From NCBI GenBank assembly GCA_009829735.1, contig CM020618.1, positions 6,760,627 through 6,824,626 on the forward strand: a stretch of DNA of 64,000 nt. The letters are read 5' to 3'. Below the pieces are notes generated by a model. That model worked only from the letters and a program-made list of their open reading frames with translations, did no database searches and was not told where the DNA came from. A program made the translations under genes and the position numbers. Within the stretch, counting starts at the first letter, position 1. Each line of letters starts with the position of its first letter. Below are positions 1 to 12,165 of this stretch, piece after piece. The stretch is from Pyropia yezoensis. Lineage: Eukaryota > Rhodophyta > Bangiophyceae > Bangiales > Bangiaceae.

Positions 1-3000
1 ATTGACGCCACCCCCGCGGCCCTTTCCTGCGGGCTTGCTCTGCAGGGGGCGGCGCGACCGACAGCACCGTGTCGCTGAAGACGGTGTTGCAGTTTCTCAG
101 GCCATTGCCGCTGTGAGCTCCTGGGGACTTCGGACTGCACAACGCTCAAGGTCCGCTATCTCGACTCGACGGGGCTCCAGAAAACGAGGTTTGTATCGTA
201 AGGGGCCACATTTGATCATTGTTAGATTAAATGATCTACTTTTTCAAGGCCCGTTCTCATATTTCTCGTCGTCTCCTCCTGATGATGACATCAGTATCAA
301 TTAAACGGACGGAGCGCTAACTTTTTAGCGTCGGAGGAGGTTGGGCTCATCCCACTCCAGGGAGAGCTTAGCCCGTATTTCTCATTTATATGTGCGTCTA
401 CTCATCGCCTGATTCTAGCAGCAGAAAAAAGACTTGGCGCTTTCATGGGGTAGATTTGACGGAATGGTTCTCCTTGCCTATGATACAGCACGTCCGCCGA
501 AAGGTATACATGCCGAGAATGACCTGGAAAACCTCCGCCCCCAGATGCCCCGCCATCCGAGGGCCTGGCGCAACTTGAATTTGTTCTGCAGCCTGCGTCA
601 CAGCCTCGACGTGCATGAGTGGGCCCTCCAGTCCAATTATCAACCTGTGCGCCCTTGTGTGGGGACAGCTGTGACTGTGGCTTTGTTTTGCAGACTGCGT
701 CGCAGTGTTGATGCACATGAGTGGGCCCTCCAGGCGGTGTACATTGGCCGCAAGTTCTACCATGCGCTCATCCCCCAAGGCCTTGGCGGCCAACCCCGAG
801 AGTGGCGCCGATGTTTTTTGGATTGCGTAAAATCCTGAAGCATTATCCAGTGTTCATAAACTGGTGCACTTTCGCTTTCTTCCCAATTGACGCCACCCCC
901 GCGGCCCTTTCCTGCGGGCTTGCTCTGCAGGGGGCGGCGCGACCGACAGCACCGTGTCGCTGAAGACGGTGTTGCAGTTTCTCAGGCCATTGCCGCTGTG
1001 AGCTCCTGGGGACTTCGGACTGCACAACGCTCAAGGTCCGCTATCTCGACTCGACGGGGCTCCAGAAAACGAGGTTTGTATCGTAAGGGGCCACATTTGA
1101 TCATTGTTAGATTAAATGATCTACTTTTTCAAGGCCCGTTCTCATATTTCTCGTCGTCTCCTCCTGATGATGACATCAGTATCAATTAAACGGACGGAGC
1201 GCTAACTGTTTAGCGTCGGAGGAGGTTGGGCTCATCCCACTCCAGGGAGAGCTTAGCCCGTATTTCTCATTTATATGTGCGTCTACTCATCGCCTGATTC
1301 TAACAGCAGAAAAAAAACTTGGCGCTTTCATGGGGTAGATTTGACGGAATGGTTCTCCTTGCCTATGATACAGCACGTCCGCCGAAAGGTATACATGCCG
1401 AGAATGACCTGGAAAACATCCGCCCCCAGATGCCTCGCCAACCGAGGGCCTGGCGCAACTTGAATTTGTTCTGCAGCCTGCGTCACAGCCTCGACGTGCA
1501 TGAGTGGGCCCTCCAGTCCAATTATCAACCTGTGCGCCCTTGTGGGGGGACAGCTGTGACTGTGGCTTTGTTTTGCAGACTGCGTCGCAGTGTTGATGCA
1601 CATGAGTGGGCCCTCCAGGCGGTGTACATTGGCCGCAAGTTCTACCATGCGCTCATCCCCCAAGACCTTGGCGGCCAACCCCGAGAGTGGCGCCGATGTT
1701 TTTTGGATTGCGTAAAATCCTGAAGCATTATCCAGTGTTCATAAACTGGTGCACTTTCGCTTTCTTCCCAATTGACGCCACCCCCGCGGCCCTTTCCTGC
1801 GGGCTTGCTCTGCAGGGGGCGGCGCGACCGACAGCACCGTGTCGCTGAAGACGGTGTTGCAGTTTCTCAGGCCATTGCCGCTGTGAGCTCCTGGGGACTT
1901 CGGACTGCACAACGCTCAAGGTCCGCTATCTCGACTCGACGGGGCTCCAGAAAACGAGGTTTGTATCGTAAGGGGCCACATTTGATCATTGTTAGATTAA
2001 ATGATCTACTTTTTCAAGGCCCGTTCTCATATTTCTCGTCGTCTCCTCCTGATGATGACATCAGTATCAATTAAACGGACGGAGCGCTAACTGTTTAGCG
2101 TCGGAGGAGGTTGGGCTCATCCCACTCCAGGGAGAGCTTAGCCCGTATTTCTCATTTATATGTGCGTCTACTCATCGCCTGATTCTAGCAGCAGAAAAAA
2201 GACTTGGCGCTTTCATGGGGTAGATTTGACGGAATGGTTCTCCTTGCCTATGATACAGCACGTCCGCCGAAAGGTATACATGCCGAGAATGACCTGGAAA
2301 ACCTCCGCCCCCAGATGCCCCGCCATCCGAGGGCCTGGCGCAACTTGAATTTGTTCTGCAGCCTGCGTCACAGCCTCGACGTGCATGAGTGGGCCCTCCA
2401 GTCCAATTATCAACCTGTGCGCCCTTGTGTGGGGACAGCTGTGACTGTGGCTTTGTTTTGCAGACTGCGTCGCAGTGTTGATGCACATGAGTGGGCCCTC
2501 CAGGCGGTGTACATTGGCCGCAAGTTCTACCATGCGCTCATCCCCCAAGGCCTTGGCGGCCAACCCCGAGAGTGGCGCCGATGTTTTTTGGATTGCGTAA
2601 AATCCTGAAGCATTATCCAGTGTTCATAAACTGGTGCACTTTCGCTTTCTTCCCAATTGACGCCACCCCCGCGGCCCTTTCCTGCGGGCTTGCTCTGCAG
2701 GGGGCGGCGCGACCGACAGCACCGTGTCGCTGAAGACGGTGTTGCAGTTTCTCAGGCCATTGCCGCTGTGAGCTCCTGGGGACTTCGGACTGCACAACGC
2801 TCAAGGTCCGCTATCTCGACTCGACGGGGCTCCAGAAAACGAGGTTTGTATCGTAAGGGGCCACATTTGATCATTGTTAGATTAAATGATCTACTTTTTC
2901 AAGGCCCGTTCTCATATTTCTCGTCGTCTCCTCCTGATGATGACATCAGTATCAATTAAACGGACGGAGCGCTAACTTTTTAGCGTCGGAGGAGGTTGGG

Positions 3001-6000
3001 CTCATCCCACTCCAGGGAGAGCTTAGCCCGTACTCTCTCATATATATGTGCGTCTACTCATCGCCTGATTCTAACAGCAGAAAAAAAACTTGGCGCTTTC
3101 ATGGGGTAGATTTGACGGAATGGTTCTCCTTGCCTATGATACAGCACGTCCGCCGAAAGGTATACATGCCGAGAATGACCTGGAAAACCTCCGCCCCCAG
3201 ATGCCCCGCCATCCGAGGGCCTGGCGCAACTTGAATTTGTTCTGCAGCCTGCGTCACAGCCTCGACGTGCATGAGTGGGCCCTCCAGTCCAATTATCAAC
3301 CTGTGCGCCCTTGTGTGGGGACAGCTGTGACTGTGGCTTTGTTTTGCAGACTGCGTCGCAGTGTTGATGCACATGAGTGGGCCCTCCAGGCGGTGTACAT
3401 TGGCCGCAAGTTCTACCATGCGCTCATCCCCCAAGGCCTTGGCGGCCAACCCCGAGAGTGGCGCCGATGTTTTTTGGATTGCGTAAAATCCTGAAGCATT
3501 ATCCAGTGTTCATAAACTGGTGCACTTTCGCTTTCTTCCCAATTGACGCCACCCCCGCGGCCCTTTCCTGCGGGCTTGCTCTGCAGGGGGCGGCGCGACC
3601 GACAGCACCGTGTCGCTGAAGACGGTGTTGCAGTTTCTCAGGCCATTGCCGCTGTGAGCTCCTGGGGACTTCGGACTGCACAACGCTCAAGGTCCGCTAT
3701 CTCGACTCGACGGGGCTCCAGAAAACGAGGTTTGTATCGTAAGGGGCCACATTTGATCATTGTTAGATTAAATGATCTACTTTTTCAAGGCCCGTTCTCA
3801 TATTTCTCGTCGTCTCCTCCTGATGATGACATCAGTATCAATTAAACGGACGGAGCGCTAACTTTTTAGCGTCGGAGGAGGTTGGGCTCATCCCACTCCA
3901 GGGAGAGCTTAGCCCGTACTCTCTCATATATATGTGCGTCTACTCATCGCCTGATTCTAACAGCAGAAAAAAAACTTGGCGCTTTCATGGGGTAGATTTG
4001 ACGGAATGGTTCTCCTTGCCTATGATACAGCACGTCCGCCGAAAGGTATACATGCCGAGAATGACCTGGAAAACATCCGCCCCCAGATGCCTCGCCAACC
4101 GAGGGCCTGGCGCAACTTGAATTTGTTCTGCAGCCTGCGTCACAGCCTCGACGTGCATGAGTGGGCCCTCCAGTCCAATTATCAACCTGTGCGCCCTTGT
4201 GGGGGGACAGCTGTGACTGTGGCTTTGTTTTGCAGACTGCGTCGCAGTGTTGATGCACATGAGTGGGCCCTCCAGGCGGTGTACATTGGCCGCAAGTTCT
4301 ACCATGCGCTCATCCCCCAAGGCCTTGGCGGCCAACCCCGAGAGTGGCGCCGATGTTTTTTGGATTGCGTAAAATCCTGAAGCATTATCCAGTGTTCATA
4401 AACTGGTGCACTTTCGCTTTCTTCCCAATTGACGCCACCCCCGCGGCCCTTTCCTGCGGGCTTGCTCTGCAGGGGGCGGCGCGACCGACAGCACCGTGTC
4501 GCTGAAGACGGTGTTGCAGTTTCTCAGGCCATTGCCGCTGTGAGCTCCTGGGGACTTCGGACTGCACAACGCTCAAGGTCCGCTATCTCGACTCGACGGG
4601 GCTCCAGAAAACGAGGTTTGTATCGTAAGGGGCCACATTTGATCATTGTTAGATTAAATGATCTACTTTTTCAAGGCCCGTTCTCATATTTCTCGTCGTC
4701 TCCTCCTGATGATGACATCAGTATCAATTAAGCGGACGGAGCGCTAACTGTTGAGCGTCGGAGGAGGTTGGGCTCATCCCACTCCAGGGAGAGCTTAGCC
4801 CGTATTTCTCATTTATATGTGCGTCTACTCATCGCCTGATTCTAGCAGCAGAAAAAAGACTTGGCGCTTTCATGGGGTAGATTTGACGGAATGGTTCTCC
4901 TTGCCTATGATACAGCACGTCCGCCGAAAGGTATGCATGCCGAGAATGACCTGGAAAACCTCCGCCCCCAGATGCCTCGCCATCCGAGGGCCTGGCGCAA
5001 CTTGAATTTGTTCTGCAGCCTGCGTCACAGCCTCGACGTGCATGAGTGGGCCCTCCAGTCCAATTATCAACCTGTGCGCCCTTGTGTGGGGACAGCTGTG
5101 ACTGTGGCTTTGTTTTGCAGACTGCGTCGCAGTGTTGATGCACATGAGTGGGCCCTCCAGGCGGTGTACATTGGCCGCAAGTTCTACCATGCGCTCATCC
5201 CCCAAGGCCTTGGCGGCCAACCCCGAGAGTGGCGCCGATGTTTTTTGGATTGCGTAAAATCCTGAAGCATTATCCAGTGTTCATAAACTGGTGCACTTTC
5301 GCTTTCTTCCCAATTGACGCCACCCCCGCGGCCCTTTCCTGCGGGCTTGCTCTGCAGGGGGCGGCGCGACCGACAGCACCGTGTCGCTGAAGACGGTGTT
5401 GCAGTTTCTCAGGCCATTGCCGCTGTGAGCTCCTGGGGACTTCGGACTGCACAACGCTCAAGGTCCGCTATCTCGACTCGACGGGGCTCCAGAAAACGAG
5501 GTTTGTATCGTAAGGGGCCACATTTGATCATTGTTAGATTAAATGATCTACTTTTTCAAGGCCCGTTCTCATATTTCTCGTCGTCTCCTCCTGATGATGA
5601 CATCAGTATCAATTAAACGGACGGAGCGCTAACTTTTTAGCGTCGGAGGAGGTTGGGCTCATCCCACTCCAGGGAGAGCTTAGCCCGTACTCTCTCATAT
5701 ATATGTGCGTCTACTCATCGCCTGATTCTAGCAGCAGAAAAAAGACTTGGCGCTTTCATGGGGTAGATTTGACGGAATGGTTCTCCTTGCCTATGATACA
5801 GCACGTCCGCCGAAAGGTATACATGCCGAGAATGACCTGGAAAACCTCCGCCCCCAGATGCCTCGCCATCCGAGGGCCTGGCGCAACTTGAATTTGTTCT
5901 GCAGCCTGCGTCACAGCCTCGACGTGCATGAGTGGGCCCTCCAGTCCAATTATCAACCTGTGCGCCCTTGTGTGGGGACAGCTGTGACTGTGGCTTTGTT

Positions 6001-8774
6001 TTGCAGACTGCGTCGCAGTGTTGATGCACATGAGTGGGCCCTCCAGGCGGTGTACATTGGCCGCAAGTTCTACCATGCGCTCATCCCCCAAGGCCTTGGC
6101 GGCCAACCCCGAGAGTGGCGCCGATGTTTTTTGGATTGCGTAAAATCCTGAAGCATTATCCAGTGTTCATAAACTGGTGCACTTTCGCTTTCTTCCCAAT
6201 TGACGCCACCCCCGCGGCCCTTTCCTGCGGGCTTGCTCTGCAGGGGGCGGCGCGACCGACAGCACCGTGTCGCTGAAGACGGTGTTGCAGTTTCTCAGGC
6301 CATTGCCGCTGTGAGCTCCTGGGGACTTCGGACTGCACAACGCTCAAGGTCCGCTATCTCGACTCGACGGGGCTCCAGAAAACGAGGTTTGTATCGTAAG
6401 GGGCCACATTTGATCATTGTTAGATTAAATGATCTACTTTTTCAAGGCCCGTTCTCATATTTCTCGTCGTCTCCTCCTGATGATGACATCAGTATCAATT
6501 AAACGGACGGAGCGCTAACTTTTTAGCGTCGGAGGAGGTTGGGCTCATCCCCCTCCAGGGAGAGCTTAGCCCGTACTCTCTCATATATATGTGCGTCTAC
6601 TCATCGCCTGATTCTAGCAGCAGAAAAAAGACTTGGCGCTTTCATGGGGTAGATTTGACGGAATGGTTCTCCTTGCCTATGATACAGCACGTCCGCCGAA
6701 AGGTATGCATGCCGAGAATGACCTGGAAAACCTCCGCCCCCAGATGCCTCGCCATCCGAGGGCCTGGCGCAACTTGAATTTGTTCTGCAGCCTGCGTCAC
6801 AGCCTCGACGTGCATGAGTGGGCCCTCCAGTCCAATTATCAACCTGTGCGCCCTTGTGTGGGGACAGCTGTGACTGTGGCTTTGTTTTGCAGACTGCGTC
6901 GCAGTGTTGATGCACATGAGTGGGCCCTCCAGGCGGTGTACATTGGCCGCAAGTTCTACCATGCGCTCATCCCCCAAGGCCTTGGCGGCCAACCCCGAGA
7001 GTGGCGCCGATGTTTTTTGGATTGCGTAAAATCCTGAAGCATTATCCAGTGTTCATAAACTGGTGCACTTTCGCTTTCTTCCCAATTGACGCCACCCCCG
7101 CGGCCCTTTCCTGCGGGCTTGCTCTGCAGGGGGCGGCGCGACCGACAGCACCGTGTCGCTGAAGACGGTGTTGCAGTTCCTCAGGCCATTGCCGCTGTGA
7201 GCTCCTGGGGACTTCGGACTGCACAACGCTCAAGGTCCGCTATCTCGACTCGACGGGGCTCCAGAAAACGAGGTTTGTATCGTAAGGGGCCACATTTGAT
7301 CATTGTTAGATTAAATGATCTACTTTTTCAAGGCCCGTTCTCATATTTCTCGTCGTCTCCTCCTGATGATGACATCCGTATCAATTAAGCGGACGGAGCG
7401 CTAACTGTTGAGCGTCGGAGGAGGTTGGGCTCATCCCACTCCAGGGAGAGCTTAGCCCGTACTCTCTCATATATATGTGCGTCTACTCATCGCCTGATTC
7501 TAGCAGCAGAAAAAAGACTTGGCGCTTTCATGGGGTAGATTTGACGGAATGGTTCTCCTTGCCTATGATACAGCACGTCCGCCGAAAGGTATACATGCCG
7601 AGAATGACCTGGAAAACCTCCGCCCCCAGATGCCTCGCCATCCGAGGGCCTGGCGCAACTTGAATTTGTTCTGCAGCCTGCGTCACAGCCTCGACGTGCA
7701 TGAGTGGGCCCTCCAGTCCAATTATCAACCTGTGCGCCCTTGTGTGGGGACAGCTGTGACTGTGGCTTTGTTTTGCAGACTGCGTCGCAGTGTTGATGCA
7801 CATGAGTGGGCCCTCCAGGCGGTGTACATTGGCCGCAAGTTCTACCATGCGCTCATCCCCCAAGGCCTTGGCGGCCAACCCCGAGAGTGGCGCCGATGTT
7901 TTTTGGATTGCGTAAAATCCTGAAGCATTATCCAGTGTTCATAAACTGGTGCACTTTCGCTTTCTTCCCAATTGACGCCACCCCCGCGGCCCTTTCCTGC
8001 GGGCTTGCTCTGCAGGGGGCGGCGCGACCGACAGCACCGTGTCGCTGAAGACGGTGTTGCAGTTCCTCAGGCCATTGCCGCTGTGAGCTCCTGGGGACTT
8101 CGGACTGCACAACGCTCAAGGTCCGCTATCTCGACTCGACGGGGCTCCAGAAAACGAGGTTTGTATCGTAAGGGGCCACATTTGATCATTGTTAGATTAA
8201 ATGATCTACTTTTTCAAGGCCCGTTCTCATATTTCTCGTCGTCTCCTCCTGATGATGACATCCGTATCAATTAAGCGGACGGAGCGCTAACTGTTGAGCG
8301 TCGGAGGAGGTTGGGCTCATCCCACTCCAGGGAGAGCTTAGCCCGTACTCTCTCATATATATGTGCGTCTACTCATCGCCTGATTCTAGCAGCAGAAAAA
8401 AGACTTGGCGCTTTCATGGGGTAGATTTGACGGAATGGTTCTCCTTGCCTATGATACAGCACGTCCGCCGAAAGGTGTACATGCCGAGAATGACCTGGAA
8501 AACCTCCGCCCCCAGATGCCCCGCCTTCCGCGGGCCTGGCGCAACTTGAATTTGTTCTGCAGCCTGCGTCACAGCCTCGACGTACATAGTGGGCCCTCCA
8601 GTCCAATTATCAACCTGTGCGCCCTTGTGTGGGGACAGCTGTGACTGTGGCTTTGTTTTGCAAACTGCGTCGCAGTGCTGTTGCACATGAGTGGGCCCTC
8701 CAGGCGGTGTACATTGGCCACAAATTCTACCATGCGCTCATCCCCCAAGGCCTTGGCGGCCGACCCCGAGAGTG
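1..8774. repeat. 885/886-bp satellite array, about 9.9 copies
   Basis: Head-to-tail copies start at 2, 887, 1772, 2657, 3543, 4429, 5314, 6200, 7086 and 7972 (periods 885 or 886). The array runs off the left edge; the tenth copy loses homology at about 8774. The 1-bp length difference comes from two alleles of one AT-rich spot (tatttctcatttatatg versus tactctctcatatatatg). Copies differ at only a few sites, shuffled between copies; the last copy is the most diverged. Each unit has a CGCTAA/TTAGCG hairpin (315-330 in copy 1) and overlapping open frames on both strands (up to 134 codons plus, 116 minus). I recognise no domain in these frames and do not call them genes. I found no match to rRNA or spliceosomal RNAs from memory. 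Confidence 0.97.
580..733 (+). repeat. 52-bp direct duplication inside each satellite unit
   Basis: Positions 580-631 and 682-733 of the first unit are two versions of one 52-bp segment, matching at about 43 of 52 bases and both ending in CATGAGTGGGCCCTCCAG. The offset is 102 bp, a multiple of three, so one plus-strand frame carries the duplication as two related peptides containing HEWALQ. The same arrangement recurs in every unit. Confidence 0.85.
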
Positions 8775-9887
8775 TTGCATGGTCAGCGCTGCGGTCTCCA
8801 GGGTAGAGGCCGCTGCTTCCGCCGTCCCTCGTTGCTGGCCGCACTGGAGGGGGTGTGCGACTCCCAGGCCTCACATTTCTCTGGCAGGGTGCGCAGTCGA
8901 GGCGGTCCCGACCCCGCCTTTTTCGTTAACGACCGCGGCCTTCGCCAAGCCAGTCAGTCGTTCATTTAGCAGGCTCTTCAGCGCGCCGAACGCGGCAGCG
9001 GAGGCGGCGCGATGCGCCTCGCGGGCGCAGGCGACCCTCGTTCCCTTGCCACGTACGCTCTGACACGTGACAGATAGACTCGCCACGGATGCCTCAGACA
9101 GGGAACGGCGGAATCTCTTGAGTTTCACCACTGCGTAAAAAGGCGGCGCAGAGTGACCCGAAAGCGGGAGCCCAGGGGTCGTAGATACCCTTGGTCGGAC
9201 AGCCCACGAAGGACCGCAAGAGCCGCCACTTTCGGCACCGTCTGCCCGGTGCGTGCCTTCGGCGCCGTCACGGCCGGTGCACCGCTTCCCTCGAGTGAAA
9301 GAATTGGGGCCTTGAACATGAAGCTCAGCAGCCGTTGACACATGCACAATAGTCATGGTGGGCTTCTCACCGAGGTGTACAAAACGACGGGAGCCGACCG
9401 AGGGGGACGGGTAGGTAGCGAGTGGGCAGGGGCAACTTCGCCGCTGCTGAGTGGCACCTGCCCAGGCCACCATGTACGGGAACAAGTAGGATCGTACTGC
9501 TGACAGAACGGCACAGGGAAGGAACCCCTGAGAAGTGCCCTGGTCGACCACCCGCGGACGTTGTGAGCTCAGCTGAGCAGTCTAGAGCGGTTGCTCTTCC
9601 GTAGGCTGCTCAGGAGGAGGTCCTGTCACTTCTCTCACGTGGTTTGTATCAGGCTATCCACTCGGGGACAGTTCGTGTGCGCGTCAAACGACAAGGGCCT
9701 TCAAGCTCACGGCCTTGTCGCAAACTGAGGGTGGTATGTACAGCGGTGGGAGGACAGTAGCCAGCACCAGCTCTGAATGATCCACGCAATGCACGCCAGC
9801 TTATGTGTGGAACACTGGCGTCTGTGACTCAGCAAGGGTACGCGGCAGTGCATCAGTGCAGTGGGAGTACATAGTAACCGTAGTTGA
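8775..9887. other. Unique spacer between satellite and retroelement relic
   Basis: Homology to the satellite stops at 8774 and homology to the chromovirus LTR starts at about 9888. A 226-codon minus-strand frame (8871-9551) is open, but its start context is weak, its composition is Arg/Ser-rich and I see no motif; I consider it probably non-coding. No RNA gene was recognised. Confidence 0.5.
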
Positions 9888-10068
9888 CCGTCCCGACCAA
9901 GAAACTGTTCGCCCACACACCATCTTCTTGTTTAGTAGTGGGGGGATTGCCCCACAAAAGAGACAGCGTGTGTGCGACTTGCACTTCTTCCGGCTCCCCT
10001 GACACGGGAGGCAGCCCTTGTGCACCACCCCAGCTTGGGTGCTGGGTGCACGAGCGGTTTTTGCCACA
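9888..10068 (+). mobile_element. Truncated LTR (3' 181 bp) of the Ty3/gypsy family seen at 32303
   Basis: The segment matches the last ~180 bp of the intact LTR (32589-32770), including the CCGACCAAGAAACTGTT block, the GGGGGGATTGCCCCACAA palindrome and the terminal TTTTTGCCACA, with scattered substitutions. The first ~285 bp of the LTR are missing. It joins RNase H sequence immediately after the LTR end, so primer-binding site, gag, protease and reverse transcriptase are deleted. Confidence 0.85.
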
Positions 10069-10858
10069 CCGCCTTAACAGGTGGCGTGTGCGACTGGCGC
10101 CCTTCAACTTTGATATTGAGTACTGTCCCGGTCGGCAACATGCCTTGGCCGACGGCCTCTCTCGGGTAGCTACCGAGGAGCTGGATACTAACCCAATCGA
10201 TGACGACATCCCCATAGTGGGAGTGGTCCCGCGCTCGGGGCAGGTGCTGAACCCCGAGGCACCAGGGAACAAGAAGTACTTGCCCCTGATGTTGGACGTA
10301 GTCGTGAAGGCTCAGGCCAAAGACCTCCTCTGCAAATCGCAGAGGGAGGTGCTCGACGCAGTGGCGGAGACGCGGTTCTTCGTCGGAGACAATGGCCTCC
10401 TCTTGAGGAGAAGGGCGATCTACGGGACTGAACAACTTGTTGTCCCCGCAATCCTCAAGAACGGTATCCTTGAGCGGGAGCATAACGCTCCTTCAGGTGG
10501 AGACCTGGGGTCAAGTAAGCTCTACCAGAACCTGAGGACCCGGTACTACTGGCCCTCTATGGTGGTGGACATCTACAGTTGGAAATCTGCATGCACAAGT
10601 TGTGCGCAAGATCGCCTGATGGAACGGCGGCCTACTACGGCCATGTTGCTGTTCCCGGCTAAGGAGCCCTTTGCCGCCCTGGCAATGGACATCCTTGGGC
10701 CCGTGCCAGTGACCGAGGATGGCAACCAGTACCTCCTGGTCATCTGCGATCGATTCACGAAACTTACGCGAGCGATCCCCCTAGCAAAGATCACAGCCAT
10801 GTCGGTCGTGTCAGCGTTCCTAGATCACTGGGTTGCCGCGTGTGGCATCCCGGACAGT
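10069..10858 (+). pseudogene. Ty3/gypsy pol relic, left part: RNase H tail to integrase core
   Basis: One open frame (shared with the LTR remnant upstream) encodes the end of RNase H (FDIEYCPGRQHALADGLSR), the spacer, and the integrase zinc-binding region (REHNAPS... then CTSC). The first His of the HHCC set is present, but the second lies in a changed context (GGDLGSS instead of GGHLGSS), so the zinc site is broken. The integrase core begins normally (FAALAMDILGPVP) and stops at GIPDST, where a Tc1 element is inserted. It is clearly homologous to the intact pol at 34833-38816 and lacks everything upstream of RNase H. I judge it a dead deletion derivative. Confidence 0.93.
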
Positions 10859-10859
10859 A

Positions 10860-10887
10860 CAGTGGGAGCCCAGAATATTTTACCTAC
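10860..10887 (+). repeat. Left terminal inverted repeat of the Tc1 element
   Basis: Begins CAGTGGGAGCCCAG and pairs with 12136-12163 on the opposite strand, about 23 of 28 positions. Confidence 0.9.
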
Positions 10888-11057
10888 CCCGATTTCTTGC
10901 CCTTCCGAGAGAGACTTTTATGCACGAAGTCCAAGAATAGTCGATTCCAGCCCATTGGGGCACATGTCACCCCCCGTTCGGGACCCATCCAGGCGGGTAC
11001 CGATTCTTGCCGTCACTGTCACCGGCCCCTTCCCCCCCCCCCCGCCCCCCCGGCGCC

Positions 11058-12082
11058 ATGACGAAGCGCTACCGGTGCCTGTCTTCGTCCGAGCGGACGG
11101 CTGTGGAGGAGCTGGCCCCCCATGGCGCATCTAATGGCAGCATTGCGGGGCAGTTGGGCATCAACAATTCCACCGTTGCGACCATTGCCAAGCGTGTCCG
11201 GCGGAACGGCCACACTGCCGCCCCGGTCGCCCCCCCAAGGTCGGCCCCAAGGCCTTGCGGCGGCTCGTGCGGATCGTACGGAACGGTCGCTACAACACCC
11301 TGCGTGAGCTGACTACGTTGTACAACCTGGGAAATAATGAACCGATTTCTCCATCTACCTTCCGTCAAGCCCTCTCCAAGGTCGACATTGGGTCGTTCCG
11401 GCCGGTCCCCAAGCCGTATGTGGGTGAGCGGAGCCGGCGCAAGCGGCTCGCGTGGGCTCGTGCTCGCCGTGGGTGGAAGGACGAGTGGCCGTGCGTCCTG
11501 TTCACCGATGAGAGCCGCTTCGAGGTGCGCGGATGGGACAAACACAAGCGCGTCTGAAGGGCGAAGGGCGAGCAGTGGCTGCCGGAATGCCTGTCGCCCA
11601 CTTTCAAGTCTGGCCGAGACAGCGTGATGGTGTGGGGGGGTATCTGCGAGCATAGACGGACCCCATTAGTGCTTGTGGAGGGGAGCATGAACGCGGCCAT
11701 CTACACCGAGATGCTCGTCACGACGGTCTACCCGGAGATACTCCGTCTGTTTGGATCTACGCAGGCAATGCTGTACCAGGGGGACATGGCCCCCCCTCAC
11801 ACTGCTATTGTCAGCCGTAAGGTACGGGAGCAGCTCGGTCTGTGGTGCCTGCAGTGGATCCCGCAGAGCCCGGACGCGAACTGCATTGAGAACGCGTGGG
11901 AGTATCTGGAGCGCCGCGTTCGGGCCAATAGCCCGCCCCCCAAGAACAAGGTGGAGCTGTTCAAGGCCCTCAACGATGCGTGGGAGAGCATCCCGCAGTT
12001 CTACTTCGCCTCTCTTGTTAGGTCTATGCCGCGACGTACGACCGCGATGGTCGAAGGCCGCGGTTTCCCCACCAAATACTGA
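11058..12082 (+). pseudogene. Tc1-family DD34E transposase pseudogene
   Basis: ATG at 11058 opens an N-terminal helix-turn-helix region (SSERTAVEELA, then GASNGSIAGQLGI). Near 11200-11225 the frame must change by one base to continue into a GRPPK hook motif and the catalytic domain. The catalytic residues are present: first Asp in FTDESRFEV, second Asp in YQGDMAPPH, and Glu in SPDANCIENAW. Exactly 34 residues separate the second Asp from the Glu, the Tc1 signature DD34E. A TGA at 11555-11557 interrupts HKRV/RAKGE where the family usually has Trp, so TGG to TGA is the likely lesion. The natural stop follows FPTKY at 12082. Confidence 0.95.
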
Positions 12083-12135
12083 ATGCACTGCGATTTCTGC
12101 CACCCTCCCGAGATCCCTCGACTGCGCGGCCGCAA

Positions 12136-12163
12136 GTGGGCAAATAATACTGGGCTCCCACTG
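12136..12163 (-). repeat. Right terminal inverted repeat of the Tc1 element
   Basis: Ends ...CTGGGCTCCCACTG immediately before TA. It is the inverted partner of 10860-10887. Confidence 0.9.
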
Positions 12164-12165
12164 TA

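Larger units (their letters stand above)
10860..12163 (+). mobile_element. Tc1/mariner element, 1304 bp, defective
   Basis: Terminal inverted repeats begin CAGTGGGAGCCCAG at both ends: 14 perfect bases, then about 9 of the next 14. The element is flanked by a TA duplication and has the size usual for Tc1 elements. It sits inside the integrase core of the gypsy relic. Its transposase has a frameshift and a nonsense codon, so it cannot move itself. Confidence 0.95.
10858..12165. other. TA target-site duplication flanking the Tc1 element
   Basis: TA at 10858-10859 and TA at 12164-12165 border the element. Removing the element plus one TA restores continuity with the intact integrase (gacagTAcgttgtcgg against gatagTAcactatcgg at 37890-37905), which fixes the boundaries to the base. 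Confidence 0.93.

Noticed and set aside
277..412. C-box-like TGATGA and D-box-like CTGA in the satellite unit, suggesting a box C/D snoRNA
   Set aside because: The spacing is long, no terminal stem brings the boxes together, and such short words are common. No support.
434..838. 134-codon plus-strand frame and 116/104-codon minus-strand frames in each satellite unit
   Set aside because: They overlap on opposite strands, show no domain, and are shared because the copies are nearly identical. I do not call them genes.
8871..9551. 226-codon minus-strand frame
   Set aside because: Arg/Ser-rich, no motif, no good start context; likely chance in GC-rich spacer.
9859..9867. CAGTGGGAG just before the LTR relic, matching the Tc1 terminus
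   Set aside because: Only nine bases match, there is no TA next to it and no partner end; treated as chance.
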